Part shown: one piece after another, positions 15,689-24,937 of the stretch
How the letters are laid out: every line of letters starts with the position of its first letter
Numbering within the stretch: position 1 is the first letter of the stretch
NCBI GenBank assembly: GCA_021776565.1
Contig: JAJFFQ010000028.1
Location: 1 to 42,688, forward strand
Direction of reading: 5' to 3'
DNA: 42,688 nt
From: Robiginitomaculum sp.
GTDB taxonomy: Bacteria > Pseudomonadota > Alphaproteobacteria > Caulobacterales > Maricaulaceae
Notes under the pieces: model-generated
Databases searched by the model: none
What the model saw: the letters and a program-made list of their open reading frames with translations, nothing else
Told to the model about the DNA's origin: nothing
Position numbers and translations under genes: made by a program

Positions 15689-16519
15689 TTAAAAGCGGCG
15701 CCAGAACCCCAGGGTCATACCGGTATCGCGCACAGCATTACGGCCCGCCAATGTGCGTGAAACAGACACTTGCAATCCCTGGTTTTTCTTTAAAAACCAG
15801 ACGCCACTGAGTTGTGTTTTGAAGCTGTCAACGGTGCGAATACCAGGTCGGGAGGACGGCATGCCAACAACAAAATAAGACTGGAACAGTACCTGAATAT
15901 CTTGAAAAGCCATGGCACCCAATGTCGTATCAAAGCGGATTTCATTGCCAGAGCCACGCGATCGTTCCCGAAAAGCGGCCTGAATATCTACAAACCCGTT
16001 ATGCCCGGCAAGGTTCAACGAACGCCCCGCCAACACCCTCACCTCCCAGTCAAGGCCATTTTGGCCAAGCGGTTTGTCAAATCCGTTTTCCACACCACCG
16101 GGAATGAATGCTCCTGCTTGTGTCGCCAACACCCATTGTTTCCATCCCGGCAGTGCCCGGCGAACAGATAATTCTGTTGCCCCAAACCCATTAGCTTCAT
16201 CAACAACATCACCAACACGCAGACGAACATTTTGCAAGGCTGGCCGCGCAACCAGTGTCCAGTTTTGCGTCAAGCCATATTCCAGAAAAATGGCATTCTC
16301 ATATTTTTGAAAACTCAAATCCACGTTTGCTTTGCCGTTGGGATCAAAACCCCGTGTTGAACCTTGCCAGGTCATGGTCGTAATCGTTTGCCCCTGACCA
16401 GCCTCCATAGGCCAGGCACCGGCAACAACCGGGCGCAGATCAACCAAACCAGCTATCCCGATAGCAAAAACCAGGCACAGGCTATGCCTAAACCATAATT
16501 GAGGTTGCCCAACACGCAC
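15689..16519 (-). CDS. Outer-membrane beta-barrel protein, function unknown
   Basis: 276 residues from a GTG at 16519 with GGAAGGG upstream; the longer frame begins at a TTG (16585) and adds 22 residues ahead of the signal peptide. After the signal peptide, short alternating strands rich in aromatic residues run to a C-terminal phenylalanine (TLGFWRRF), the usual outer-membrane insertion signal. Segments such as FLEYGLTQNWTLVARPALQ resemble transporter-like or OmpL-like barrels seen in alphaproteobacteria. No specific substrate can be assigned. It may share an upstream regulatory region with the divergent DUF2336 gene. Confidence 0.75.
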   Translation of the reverse strand: MRVGQPQLWFRHSLCLVFAIGIAGLVDLRPVVAGAWPMEAGQGQTITTMTWQGSTRGFDPNGKANVDLSFQKYENAIFLEYGLTQNWTLVARPALQNVRLRVGDVVDEANGFGATELSVRRALPGWKQWVLATQAGAFIPGGVENGFDKPLGQNGLDWEVRVLAGRSLNLAGHNGFVDIQAAFRERSRGSGNEIRFDTTLGAMAFQDIQVLFQSYFVVGMPSSRPGIRTVDSFKTQLSGVWFLKKNQGLQVSVSRTLAGRNAVRDTGMTLGFWRRF

Positions 16520-16682
16520 CTTCGTTTCCCTTCCCGGTTGTATAACTTTGTTAGTTAAGACTTCACCATTCACAAGATGAAACAATTGCAGCGATGTGGC
16601 AAAATGTTAACACCAAATCAATTGAATTGTTCCAAGATTGTACCTCGATAGAGATGTTTTTGAACACACAATCTGGATAAAA

Positions 16683-17777
16683 ATGATGGGGTTAAGCACC
16701 CAATTCAAAATGGCCGATCTGGCCAAGCTGGCACAATCCAATGATCCGGCTCATCGCGACCAGTTGTTCATGGCGCTCGGCTCATTGTGTGCGCTTGGCC
16801 CTTTGGACGATGCCGCAACGGAATCTGCCGTTGGCCAGATCATGCTGATCCTTTATCCCAAAGTACCGCAAAGCGCACAGATCGAGCTTTCAGGAAAGTT
16901 GAGTACGGCAGCCTGGGCATCCCACCCTTTAATTATGACAATGGCACAGGATGTCCCTCCCATTGCCAGGCCCATCATTACGGCAAGCCCGGTTCTACGT
17001 GACAGCGACCTTATTGACCTTACTAAACGCATGGGGCCAGAACATCGGGCGCTTATTGCGCATCGCCCCAACATTGATGAAACCATCACCGGCGCGCTGG
17101 TTCGTCAGGACGAGCCGGACGTACTTATGGCCTTGATTGAAAATTCCAGCGCCACGTTAAGCATGGAATCCTTTGCAACCTGTGTTCGCGTATCACGACG
17201 TGTAGAGCCATTACGGGATAAACTGTCACTACGTGAAGATATGCCGCGCAGCCTGATCCCTTCTCTTTTTGCCTATTCTGACGAACCCATGCGCCACAAA
17301 ATCGCAGAACGATTTGGTATTGATGGCAACCATTTGTCATCCGTGGTCAAGGACGCCATCACCAGCAAGAAAAAACAACCCTCGCAAAGCCCTGACCAAA
17401 AAATGGAAAATTCGGCACGCGGGCTGGTTGAAAAACTGGCACAGGCCGAGCGGTTAACATCGACCCTCATTATCAAAGCCCTGGATGACAAGAAAATTGT
17501 GTTGTTTGAACATGCCCTGGCCCGTCTGGCGGGTGTTGGTGTTGGACAATTGCGGGCATCGCTGGGACGCGACAAGCTCTATGCCCTGGCCTTGAGTTGC
17601 CGGGCAGCGCGAATTGATCGTGGTGTGTTTCCGGCGATCCACAGCGCCATGCAACGCGCAGGGCAGGATATTGCACCTCTGGTTGGCGATGATGGCAACA
17701 AGGCCGCCACGGCTTATGGCAATCATTCCCCCGCCGCTGCCGCTGTTGCTCTGAGATTATTAAGCCGCGAAGCTTGA
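16683..17777 (+). CDS. DUF2336 domain-containing protein
   Basis: 364 residues from the ATG at 16683; an upstream TTG frame adds 15 residues and seems less likely, and ATGs at 16686 and 16710 are also possible. The sequence is an all-helical, HEAT-like array of short repeats. It opens with MADLAKLAQSNDPAHRDQLFMAL and continues with the HRPNIDETITGALVRQDEPDVLMALIEN pattern typical of DUF2336, a family largely confined to alphaproteobacteria with no proven function. A disordered charged linker (KKKQPSQSPDQK) precedes a second helical domain. It lies 30 bp ahead of nadK on the same strand. Confidence 0.85.
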   Translation: MMGLSTQFKMADLAKLAQSNDPAHRDQLFMALGSLCALGPLDDAATESAVGQIMLILYPKVPQSAQIELSGKLSTAAWASHPLIMTMAQDVPPIARPIITASPVLRDSDLIDLTKRMGPEHRALIAHRPNIDETITGALVRQDEPDVLMALIENSSATLSMESFATCVRVSRRVEPLRDKLSLREDMPRSLIPSLFAYSDEPMRHKIAERFGIDGNHLSSVVKDAITSKKKQPSQSPDQKMENSARGLVEKLAQAERLTSTLIIKALDDKKIVLFEHALARLAGVGVGQLRASLGRDKLYALALSCRAARIDRGVFPAIHSAMQRAGQDIAPLVGDDGNKAATAYGNHSPAAAAVALRLLSREA

Positions 17778-17807
17778 CTTGTTGGCGTCTATCGCAGACG
17801 GAAACCT

Positions 17808-18590
17808 ATGAGCACCCTACCTCCCCCTTATAACAAGCTGGCATTTATCGCCGGCGAACGGCCCGAAGCGTATGCAGCACGCGACACCCTTATTGCCCGT
17901 TATGGTCAATGCTCCATAGACAATGCCGATGTAATCATTGCCCTGGGCGGTGATGGATTTATGCTGGAAACCTTGCACAAGAACATTGGTCGAGACGTGC
18001 CCGTTTTTGGCATGAATTGCGGCTCAGTTGGCTTTTTGATGAATGAATATAGTGCCGAGAACCTCATTGAACGCTTGAAAAAAACCGAGCAGACACAAAT
18101 ACGCCCCTTGCGCATGACAGGCAAAACCTTTGATGGTGAAGACTTTGACGCACTGGCCATAAATGAAGTCTCGCTATTAAGGCAAACTCACCAGAGCGCC
18201 AAAATCCGAGTTTCCATTGACGGCAAAGTACGCCTTGAGCAACTTGTTGCCGATGGCATATTGCTCTGCACCCCGGCGGGCAGTACCGCCTATAACCTGT
18301 CTGCCCATGGCCCGGTCATACCCCTGGATGCAGAGGTGCTGGCCCTGACGCCGATCAGTGCTTTTCGACCCAGGCGCTGGCGCGGTGCCTTGTTGCAGCG
18401 ATCAGCACGCGTACGATTTGAGGTTTGCGAGGCGGAAAAACGCCCGGTCAGCGCCGTCGCCGACAATCGGGAAATACGCAATGTCGCGCAGGTGAATGTT
18501 CGCGAAAGCCGAACCATCGCGCTCTCCATGCTGTTTGATGAAGGCAAGGCCCTGGAAGAACGTATTCTGGCCGAGCAATTTACCGTTTGA
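17808..18590 (+). CDS. nadK: NAD kinase
   Basis: 260 residues. Phosphorylates NAD to NADP in the cytoplasm. The diagnostic GGDG is at 47-50 ([13 protein letters not shown]), followed by [12 protein letters not shown], the NE motif in [10 protein letters not shown], and the catalytic-core pattern [21 protein letters not shown]. Length fits the compact alphaproteobacterial enzymes. The start has a GGAAACC sequence just upstream. It is probably cotranscribed with the DUF2336 gene; a terminator-like hairpin follows at 18649-18670. Confidence 0.95.
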   Translation: MSTLPPPYNKLAFIAGERPEAYAARDTLIARYGQCSIDNADVIIALGGDGFMLETLHKNIGRDVPVFGMNCGSVGFLMNEYSAENLIERLKKTEQTQIRPLRMTGKTFDGEDFDALAINEVSLLRQTHQSAKIRVSIDGKVRLEQLVADGILLCTPAGSTAYNLSAHGPVIPLDAEVLALTPISAFRPRRWRGALLQRSARVRFEVCEAEKRPVSAVADNREIRNVAQVNVRESRTIALSMLFDEGKALEERILAEQFTV

Positions 18591-18648
18591 AAGCTCCATT
18601 TCCCTAATACGCGCTTAACACTCCGCCCGTATGCTAGAGGCTGATTTG

Positions 18649-18670
18649 CGACCCGTTTCGGTCGTGTTTT
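18649..18670 (+). terminator. Probable intrinsic terminator of nadK
   Basis: CGACC (18649-18653) pairs with GGTCG (18660-18664) around a 6-base loop, directly followed by TGTTTT. Position 58 bp after the nadK stop fits. Confidence 0.55.
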
Positions 18671-18691
18671 GCGTGTGTGGTGTTTATGGCC

Positions 18692-18835
18692 CTAGGGTCT
18701 GAACCCAATTGGATTACACAATTCTGTTTGACGGGAAAGGTCAAGATGCCAACAAATTCGACGAAGGACAGGTTTACCCCTATTCAAGGAGAAGTTGCGC
18801 AGCAGAGTGGGCAATCGAATTGGGTTCAGACCCTT
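18692..18835. repeat. Small palindromic element with 21-22-bp inverted ends (MITE-like)
   Basis: CTAGGGTCTGAACCCAATT (18692-18710) is mirrored by AATTGGGTTCAGACCC (18818-18833). Extending inward gives 21 bp with a single mismatch (18695-18715 against 18813-18833). The element is about 140 bp and ends directly against the ATG at 18836 of the TPR gene. A third copy of the end motif, 18 of 19 identical to the left end read in reverse, stands at 24916-24934. No transposase is encoded, so it would have to be moved by an enzyme encoded elsewhere. Confidence 0.65.
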
Positions 18836-21800
18836 ATGAGCCTCATGAAATATGCACTGAAAATGGGCTTTGCCCTGCTGTTCAGCCTTGCACTTTGCTG
18901 TGCTGCAATGGCGGCAGTTCCAGTGACGGTAAAGGGCGAAAAAGGCCAGAACTACGTTCGTATTCTGGTGCAATGGCCCGAAGAACAGGCCGGTAGTGAT
19001 CTTGCCCTGGATGCGAAAATAAAAAATGGCGTTCTCGTTGCCCGCTTTACCGATGCGTATGTAACCGACCCCAAAATATTGCTGAGTGATCTGAAAGGCG
19101 TGGTCGCTTTGGCGCGGCTGGATGCAGATGAGCACACACTGCGCATTGCCCTTCGAGACAAGCGCGGGGTGCGCACGTCGCGATCATACAATGTTTTTGC
19201 CATTGACCTGTTGGTGCCAGATAGCAATGCCAATCCGCCAGAGGTCATGTCTGCGCGTGCAATACGAATACATGAGCAGGCTGAAGCCCAAAAACAGGCA
19301 GCACTTGCCGAGGCAAATAAAGAACCAGAAGTCATAGATTTTGGCCCCGCCATTCCCCTGAATGTGCGGGCAGCGCAGACCAGTGAATATACTCGTATCG
19401 CCTTTGACTGGACGAAACCTGTAGGTCATGAAATCCAGATCAATGGCAATACAGCCGAACTGGTGTTTGATCGCCCCGCCGCACCCAATCTTTCAAAGCT
19501 CAATGTCAAAGCACCACGTGGCCTGATTAACGCAACCAGCCGCGTTCAGGACGGTAAAACCTATGTCAAACTGGTCTTGGCTCCCGGTGTGCAGGCGCGC
19601 CTCTGGCAAGATGGATCCAAAATCCTGGTTGATCTTTTCGAGCCGGCCAGCGATTCATCTGCGGACATACCTGATGCCATCCCCACTGAAACGATTGAGA
19701 CAGTTGTTGCCAAGGAAATACCCGCTGCGCCGCAAATCGTTCATGTAGATCCTAGCCCCGGTGACGGACTGGTTCGGGCCAGGGTCTCACGCATTGGCAC
19801 AGACCTGCAAGTCGCCTTTAATTTTGCCGCACCGGTTGGCAGTGCGGCGTTTCGGCGGGCAGAAACCATCTGGATTGTATTTGATGACAATGCCAGCCTT
19901 GACCTTACAGAGCTGGAACGCGGCGCAAGTCAACACATTCGCGGCTTTGAAATTTTTCAAACAGCAAAGGCCAGCGGTGCACGATTTCGCGCCCCCCCTT
20001 CTACACAAGTAGAAGCACAGGTCAGCAAGGATGGTGCACAATGGGTATTTGCCTTTGGTGAAAAAGTCACCACAACACCCCGAAAACTGAAATTGCACCG
20101 TGAGGCCGATGGCTCTGGCCCCGGGCAGTTAATCGCAGACGTACCCAATATCACGGCAATTCATACGCTCAAAGACCCAGTTATCGGCGATCAGCTTAGC
20201 ATCTCCACAGCCCTTGGCCCCGTAACAGGTGTGCAATCACGCCGCCATTTTGTTGATGTAACGGCGCTGGCCTCAGCCCATGGATTGGCCTTTGAGGTCA
20301 ATGCCGATAATGTGTTGTTCGAGATGCGAAAAGACCAGGTGGTCATCCGCACCGATCAAGGGCTTTCTCTTACACCTTCGGTACGGCCAACACACATCGC
20401 AACAAATAATCGGGCGCAGTCCAGTCTTGCCCTGCCGGCCCGTACAGCATCGCCCGGATTTATAGATTTTGAAGGCTGGGCATCTCCGGACTCAAATTTG
20501 AATTTCAACCAAAATTATGACAATCAATTACGCCGCGTTGCCGCAGAGGAAACAGACCCACAAATGCGCATTGCCATGGCGCAATTTCTGATCGCCAATT
20601 CTCTGGCACCAGAGGCATTGGGTATGTTGAAACTGGCACAAAGGCTGGATCCAATGCTGGTGCAGGATGCACAGTTTCGTGCGCTACGCGGCACCGCCAA
20701 TATGTTGATGAATCGCATTAAGGATGCCCGTGCGGATTTTGCAGCACAAACACTAAACCGCGATCCGTCGGCGGCGTTGTGGCGCGGGTATCTGGCCGCG
20801 CAAATGGAAGACTGGGGGACAGCCCGGCGTGAATTTGATGCCGGCCGAGAGGCATTTTATCTTTTTGTGCCTGAATGGCAAACCCGGTTTCGCAACTCTT
20901 ATGCCCGCTCTGCACTAGAGCTGAACGATTTAGGTACGGCCAAGCGTCAGCTTGATGAAGCCATGGCCAATGAGGCCAGTGACGGCACCCGATTACGCAC
21001 GCGCCTTGTGCGCGCTGCCTTTGCCAAGGCAAGCGGTGACAACAAGGAGGCCATCCGCCTTTTCCAAACCGTTGCAGAAGGAGGGTATGAGCCTTTGGAA
21101 GCGCAAGCCCTGTTTGAGAAAACCAGACTGCAAACCGAAACTGGTCAGTTAAACTCGACCGAGGCTGCCAACATCATTGAAAACCTTCTCTATCGCTGGC
21201 GCGGCGATACGACCGAACTGGAGGAGGTATTGGCACTTGGTAAAATGTATGTCGAAATGGGGGATTACCGACATGCGTTAAAAGCCATGAACACCGCCGT
21301 TATGCGGTTTCCCGAAAGCCCGGTGACCCGCCGGATATCAGATGACATGCACACGATTTTTAACGACCTGTTCCTTCATGGCGGCGCCGATACAATGGAT
21401 CCGGTGCAGGCGTTGGCACTGTTTTATCAATTCATAGATATGGTTCCCATCGGCACCGAGGGTGACCGCATGTTGCGCCTTCTGGCTGATCGGTTAATTG
21501 ACTTTGACCTTTTGCCACAAGCGACAGAGTTATTGCAGCATCAGGTCGACAACCGTATAAGAACGGGACAGGCCCGCGCCCAAATTGCTGCCAAACTGGC
21601 ATTGATTTACCTGATGGATCGCGAGCCGGAAAAAGCACTGGGGGCCATACGCGGCACACGTCAGGCTCGATTGCCCAAAGCATTAAATCAGCAACGCCAC
21701 CTGATCGAGGCTCGCGCCCTGGTCGCCCTTGGTCGAACAGATCATGCCCTTGAGTTGATTGAAACAGATCGCACCCGCCAAGCAGCAATCCTGCGGGCCA

Positions 21801-22174
21801 ACATTTCCTGGCAATCCAAGCAATGGGCCAAAGCCGGGCCACTAATGTTGAGCGTAACGCAGCGATATATCCCGCACCAGGGCACATTAACGGATGAAGA
21901 TGCCGGATTGATATTGCGGACAGCCATCGCTCTTTCCCTTAGCCAGAACCGCAGCGGGATGGAAACACTACGCAATGATTATGAGAAGGTTATGGCAGCA
22001 ACCAAAGAAAACGAGACGTTTGAGCTGGTCACCCGACAAAAATACCTGGGCGATATACCGGTTAAAGACCTGGCCCCGGTTTTGGCTGAAACCCAGGATT
22101 TACGTGCTGTTCTAAGGCGCTATCAGGAGCGATTTGAAACATCGGCAGAGGCAACTGCATCTGGTTCGCCTTAA
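18836..22174 (+). CDS. Large secreted TPR protein
   Basis: 1112 residues from the ATG at 18836. A signal peptide (basic start, hydrophobic core, AMA cleavage site) is followed by three AMIN-like beta domains (for example YTRIAFDW with VKLVLAPGVQARLW), then about ten TPR-type helical pairs from near residue 560 to the end. It is a periplasmic or envelope scaffold of unknown function. The frame is open back to 18677 through the palindromic element. An ATG at 18746 has a strong GGAAAGG site but would put about 30 extra residues before the signal peptide, whereas 18836 lacks a visible site, so the start is uncertain. The stop overlaps the stop of the convergent propeller gene by 4 bp. I associate such TPR proteins with alphaproteobacterial flagellar neighbourhoods, but no core flagellar gene is in this window. 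Confidence 0.82.
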   Translation: MSLMKYALKMGFALLFSLALCCAAMAAVPVTVKGEKGQNYVRILVQWPEEQAGSDLALDAKIKNGVLVARFTDAYVTDPKILLSDLKGVVALARLDADEHTLRIALRDKRGVRTSRSYNVFAIDLLVPDSNANPPEVMSARAIRIHEQAEAQKQAALAEANKEPEVIDFGPAIPLNVRAAQTSEYTRIAFDWTKPVGHEIQINGNTAELVFDRPAAPNLSKLNVKAPRGLINATSRVQDGKTYVKLVLAPGVQARLWQDGSKILVDLFEPASDSSADIPDAIPTETIETVVAKEIPAAPQIVHVDPSPGDGLVRARVSRIGTDLQVAFNFAAPVGSAAFRRAETIWIVFDDNASLDLTELERGASQHIRGFEIFQTAKASGARFRAPPSTQVEAQVSKDGAQWVFAFGEKVTTTPRKLKLHREADGSGPGQLIADVPNITAIHTLKDPVIGDQLSISTALGPVTGVQSRRHFVDVTALASAHGLAFEVNADNVLFEMRKDQVVIRTDQGLSLTPSVRPTHIATNNRAQSSLALPARTASPGFIDFEGWASPDSNLNFNQNYDNQLRRVAAEETDPQMRIAMAQFLIANSLAPEALGMLKLAQRLDPMLVQDAQFRALRGTANMLMNRIKDARADFAAQTLNRDPSAALWRGYLAAQMEDWGTARREFDAGREAFYLFVPEWQTRFRNSYARSALELNDLGTAKRQLDEAMANEASDGTRLRTRLVRAAFAKASGDNKEAIRLFQTVAEGGYEPLEAQALFEKTRLQTETGQLNSTEAANIIENLLYRWRGDTTELEEVLALGKMYVEMGDYRHALKAMNTAVMRFPESPVTRRISDDMHTIFNDLFLHGGADTMDPVQALALFYQFIDMVPIGTEGDRMLRLLADRLIDFDLLPQATELLQHQVDNRIRTGQARAQIAAKLALIYLMDREPEKALGAIRGTRQARLPKALNQQRHLIEARALVALGRTDHALELIETDRTRQAAILRANISWQSKQWAKAGPLMLSVTQRYIPHQGTLTDEDAGLILRTAIALSLSQNRSGMETLRNDYEKVMAATKENETFELVTRQKYLGDIPVKDLAPVLAETQDLRAVLRRYQERFETSAEATASGSP

Positions 22175-24864
22175 ATTAAAAACCCGCCCGAACCGGATTG
22201 CAAACGAGCCAGCCCAGCCGAATAATTGGCAATCTGCGCTTGCAGATAGGCCGGAACCGGGCCGCCAAACCCTGAATTTTTTCCATTAAGAAGATCGGTC
22301 AATGCCGGATCCTGCGTTAAAGTGCGATAAGCAGAGCGAATTGTAGTCAGGGATTCTTGCAATGCCGTTGAAGCGGCGTCTGCACTGGTCAACAGGCTTA
22401 AATTCAGCTCACTACCAATGCCAAGCCCATAAATTGGCGGTGCAGCCGTGGCCGTGTCCTTGTTAAGAGTGGACGGGTCAATTTGAACGACGCCTTCTGG
22501 CAAGCCGAGCGCGCTTAATAAGTCCTGCCCCGCCGTCCCGGCGAAAAGTTCTATGGTGTGCCCCTCCGTCGGGGTGATGCGCAAGGTATCACCCTTGCTG
22601 GTGCGCACCACATCTGATTTGCCATTCAATACGGTGATGGCATTGATTTTGAACGTCAATGCCCGATAATTATCATCACTGTCAACGCGCACCTTGCGCT
22701 TTGCTCCACCATCAATACTGATTAAGAAACTGTCCCCGTCACGGGCCAATGAGCGATCTGTAATCACCCGGCTGTCAGCATAAAGAATATCACCATGGGG
22801 TAGGCCAAAAGCATCAAGAACCGAGGAGCCTTGTGGATCAATGGCAATGGATGTGGCCAATGAAAACCCGCCGCGCCCGGAAATTTGCACACTGCCATCC
22901 AGTACGCCAGTGGTGGAATCCAGAACTGTTGTAAACGCATTTTCCGTGCCGTCCAGCACGCCACCGCCGGGCAGAGAACCTGTGGTATCACCAGCAAGGT
23001 ATAGCTTGCCACCTTGAGCAACAACGCCAGCAATTCTGTCTTCTGCACTGGTGCCCAAAAACGTGGTGTAAGTTCGGATGGGTTGGCCACCGACATCTTC
23101 ATCAATACGAGCCACAAAGCCATCCCTTTGGCCCGCATGGGCGCTGATCCCGACACCCAGTCCGTTCGCAGAACCGGCAGTACCCGCAAGAATTATGCCT
23201 GCCCCGTCCAGCGTTATGGCATTGATTGCACCATTATCAAGCGCACCTAAATCATGCTCGTAAATGGCGGCTGAAACTCCGTCTGCGGCACTATATTTGC
23301 GCAGCTTTCCTGCACCAGCCTCTATGCTGGCCACCAGAAGATCACCATTGGCATCCACCGCAATGGCATTGGCACTTTCATTGCCGACACCACCAAACTG
23401 GCGTGTATATAACGTGGTGCCATCAGCGGCCAACGCCCGCACAAACCCGTCATCACCGCCGCCTTTTACACCACTTAGCGCAGATTGGGTGCGCCCGGCC
23501 AGATAAACCGTTCCAGTAGTGCCAATCGCCACACTGCGGACGTCTTCATCACCAGTGCCACCAAAGCGTTGTAAAAAAACCTCGCGGCCACTGGCATCAA
23601 ATTTGGTGACGAACGCATCGCTGCCACCCCGATCTGAACTTGTTCCCAATACGCCGCTCACCTTGCCAGCAACTACAATCGAGCCATCGCCCCCCACCGC
23701 CAGGGCAAGCCCAGAGGCTGTGTCTGCTGCGCCAAGCCCTCTGGTAAAAACCTCGCGTCCGGTAGAATCGTATTTGCTTAAAAACACATCCTGCTCACCC
23801 CTGGGTGTCAGCCCCCCGGTTGTGCCACCCGATTGAGAAAGCACATATATTTCGCCATTGGCACCGGTGGCGATGGCAAGGGCGTCACTTGGCGAGCCTT
23901 CTATTGTTTCAAGGCGTTTGGTAAATTCAACTTGCGGGGCGGCACCGGCCTGGGTGTTGAAACGGCTAAACTGCACAGTCTGATTTTCACCAATGCCACT
24001 TGTACCAACGGTATAAAGTGTGGGCGTGCTCACCGGGGCGGAAAAAGAAAGAGGCTCGGTACTAACCCCGGTAAATTTGAAACCGAATTTTGAGCCGGCA
24101 ATAATGCCATTTTCATCGGGTTCGCCAATTTTTTCACGCTTGATGGTTGTTACAATCCCCGCTGCTGCCAGTTTCCCATTGATATAAGCAGCAACGTTAT
24201 CCAGGGTTCTGGAGGTCGCCCCCATCTCGGCCAGATCAAGATTAACCACGACATTACCCGCAGATTTTTTGGCAGTAATATCAAAGCGCACATCCCCGGC
24301 AAATGAGGCTACGGGATCATCAAAAGCGCCATCGTGAATGACGCCGGTTATCAACTCACTACTGCCCCTTTCAATGGCAAGAGAGCTATCAGCCTTGGAA
24401 AGCTTCTTGCCTTTAAGAAAACTAAGTTCATCAAAATTTGTCGCCCCAAGAAAGCTGCTTAATTGGGTAATGCCTTGTGTAAATCGATTGTTCAAAAACC
24501 GGCGGCGTGCATCGGTGACGGTTTTATCCGAGGCTTCTGTTGCCAGAGCCGCCAGGCGATTTACACCGCTATAAAGGGCAAACAGTTTTTTTTGATCCTC
24601 TGGCGCTGCCGTATCGGAGAACGCACCCAGATCGTTTTCAAAGAACACCCCGCGCGCCAGCACATTTCGTAAAATTTCATCCAGCCCCGGGGGCTTTGCA
24701 TCCACATCCCAGGGCGGCGGCACAGATGTATCAGGAAGTGTGGTCGCTGGCAGGGATCGGGCGTTTGCTGTGCGCGCAAAATTCTGCGCCGACCGCGCCG
24801 CAAAGACGTCGATCAGCAAATTGGTGTTAAACACAATCGGTGGGGGTAGCCCCAGATCGGCCAT
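22171..24864 (-). CDS. SBBP beta-propeller protein resembling FlaEY
   Basis: 897 residues from the ATG at 24864 (AAAGGAG site eight bases upstream). The N-terminus (MADLGLPPPIVFNTN) has no signal peptide. Residues of about 330-660 contain at least five SBBP-type propeller repeats with the pattern DAFVTKFDASGREVFLQRFGG then AVGGDGSIVVAG. The C-terminus (GPVPAYLQAQIANYSAGLARLQ) resembles alphaproteobacterial proteins annotated as regulatory protein FlaEY, linked in Caulobacter to flagellin expression and filament assembly. The N-terminal SELITGVIHDG and AAYINGKLAAAGI portions resemble flagellin/hook-associated domains. Likeness is from memory and moderate. It converges on the TPR gene, sharing the TTAA stop region. 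Confidence 0.75.
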   Translation of the reverse strand: MADLGLPPPIVFNTNLLIDVFAARSAQNFARTANARSLPATTLPDTSVPPPWDVDAKPPGLDEILRNVLARGVFFENDLGAFSDTAAPEDQKKLFALYSGVNRLAALATEASDKTVTDARRRFLNNRFTQGITQLSSFLGATNFDELSFLKGKKLSKADSSLAIERGSSELITGVIHDGAFDDPVASFAGDVRFDITAKKSAGNVVVNLDLAEMGATSRTLDNVAAYINGKLAAAGIVTTIKREKIGEPDENGIIAGSKFGFKFTGVSTEPLSFSAPVSTPTLYTVGTSGIGENQTVQFSRFNTQAGAAPQVEFTKRLETIEGSPSDALAIATGANGEIYVLSQSGGTTGGLTPRGEQDVFLSKYDSTGREVFTRGLGAADTASGLALAVGGDGSIVVAGKVSGVLGTSSDRGGSDAFVTKFDASGREVFLQRFGGTGDEDVRSVAIGTTGTVYLAGRTQSALSGVKGGGDDGFVRALAADGTTLYTRQFGGVGNESANAIAVDANGDLLVASIEAGAGKLRKYSAADGVSAAIYEHDLGALDNGAINAITLDGAGIILAGTAGSANGLGVGISAHAGQRDGFVARIDEDVGGQPIRTYTTFLGTSAEDRIAGVVAQGGKLYLAGDTTGSLPGGGVLDGTENAFTTVLDSTTGVLDGSVQISGRGGFSLATSIAIDPQGSSVLDAFGLPHGDILYADSRVITDRSLARDGDSFLISIDGGAKRKVRVDSDDNYRALTFKINAITVLNGKSDVVRTSKGDTLRITPTEGHTIELFAGTAGQDLLSALGLPEGVVQIDPSTLNKDTATAAPPIYGLGIGSELNLSLLTSADAASTALQESLTTIRSAYRTLTQDPALTDLLNGKNSGFGGPVPAYLQAQIANYSAGLARLQSGSGGFLI

Positions 24865-24915
24865 TTTGCGCACTCCTTTGTTACAGGATAACCCTGAAAC
24901 ATGCAGGAAGGCTTA

Positions 24916-24934
24916 AATTGGGTCCAGACCCTAG
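24916..24934 (+). repeat. Solo copy of the 18692-18835 element end
   Basis: AATTGGGTCCAGACCCTAG matches the reverse complement of 18692-18710 at 18 of 19 positions. With that left end it brackets the TPR/propeller gene pair in inverted orientation, 6.2 kb apart. It lies just past the trhO stop codon. Confidence 0.6.
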
Positions 24935-24937
24935 ACG

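Noticed and set aside
18692-18835. Terminator between nadK and the TPR gene
   Set aside because: The 21-bp arms are separated by about 97 bases and no T-run follows; a better small terminator lies at 18649-18670.
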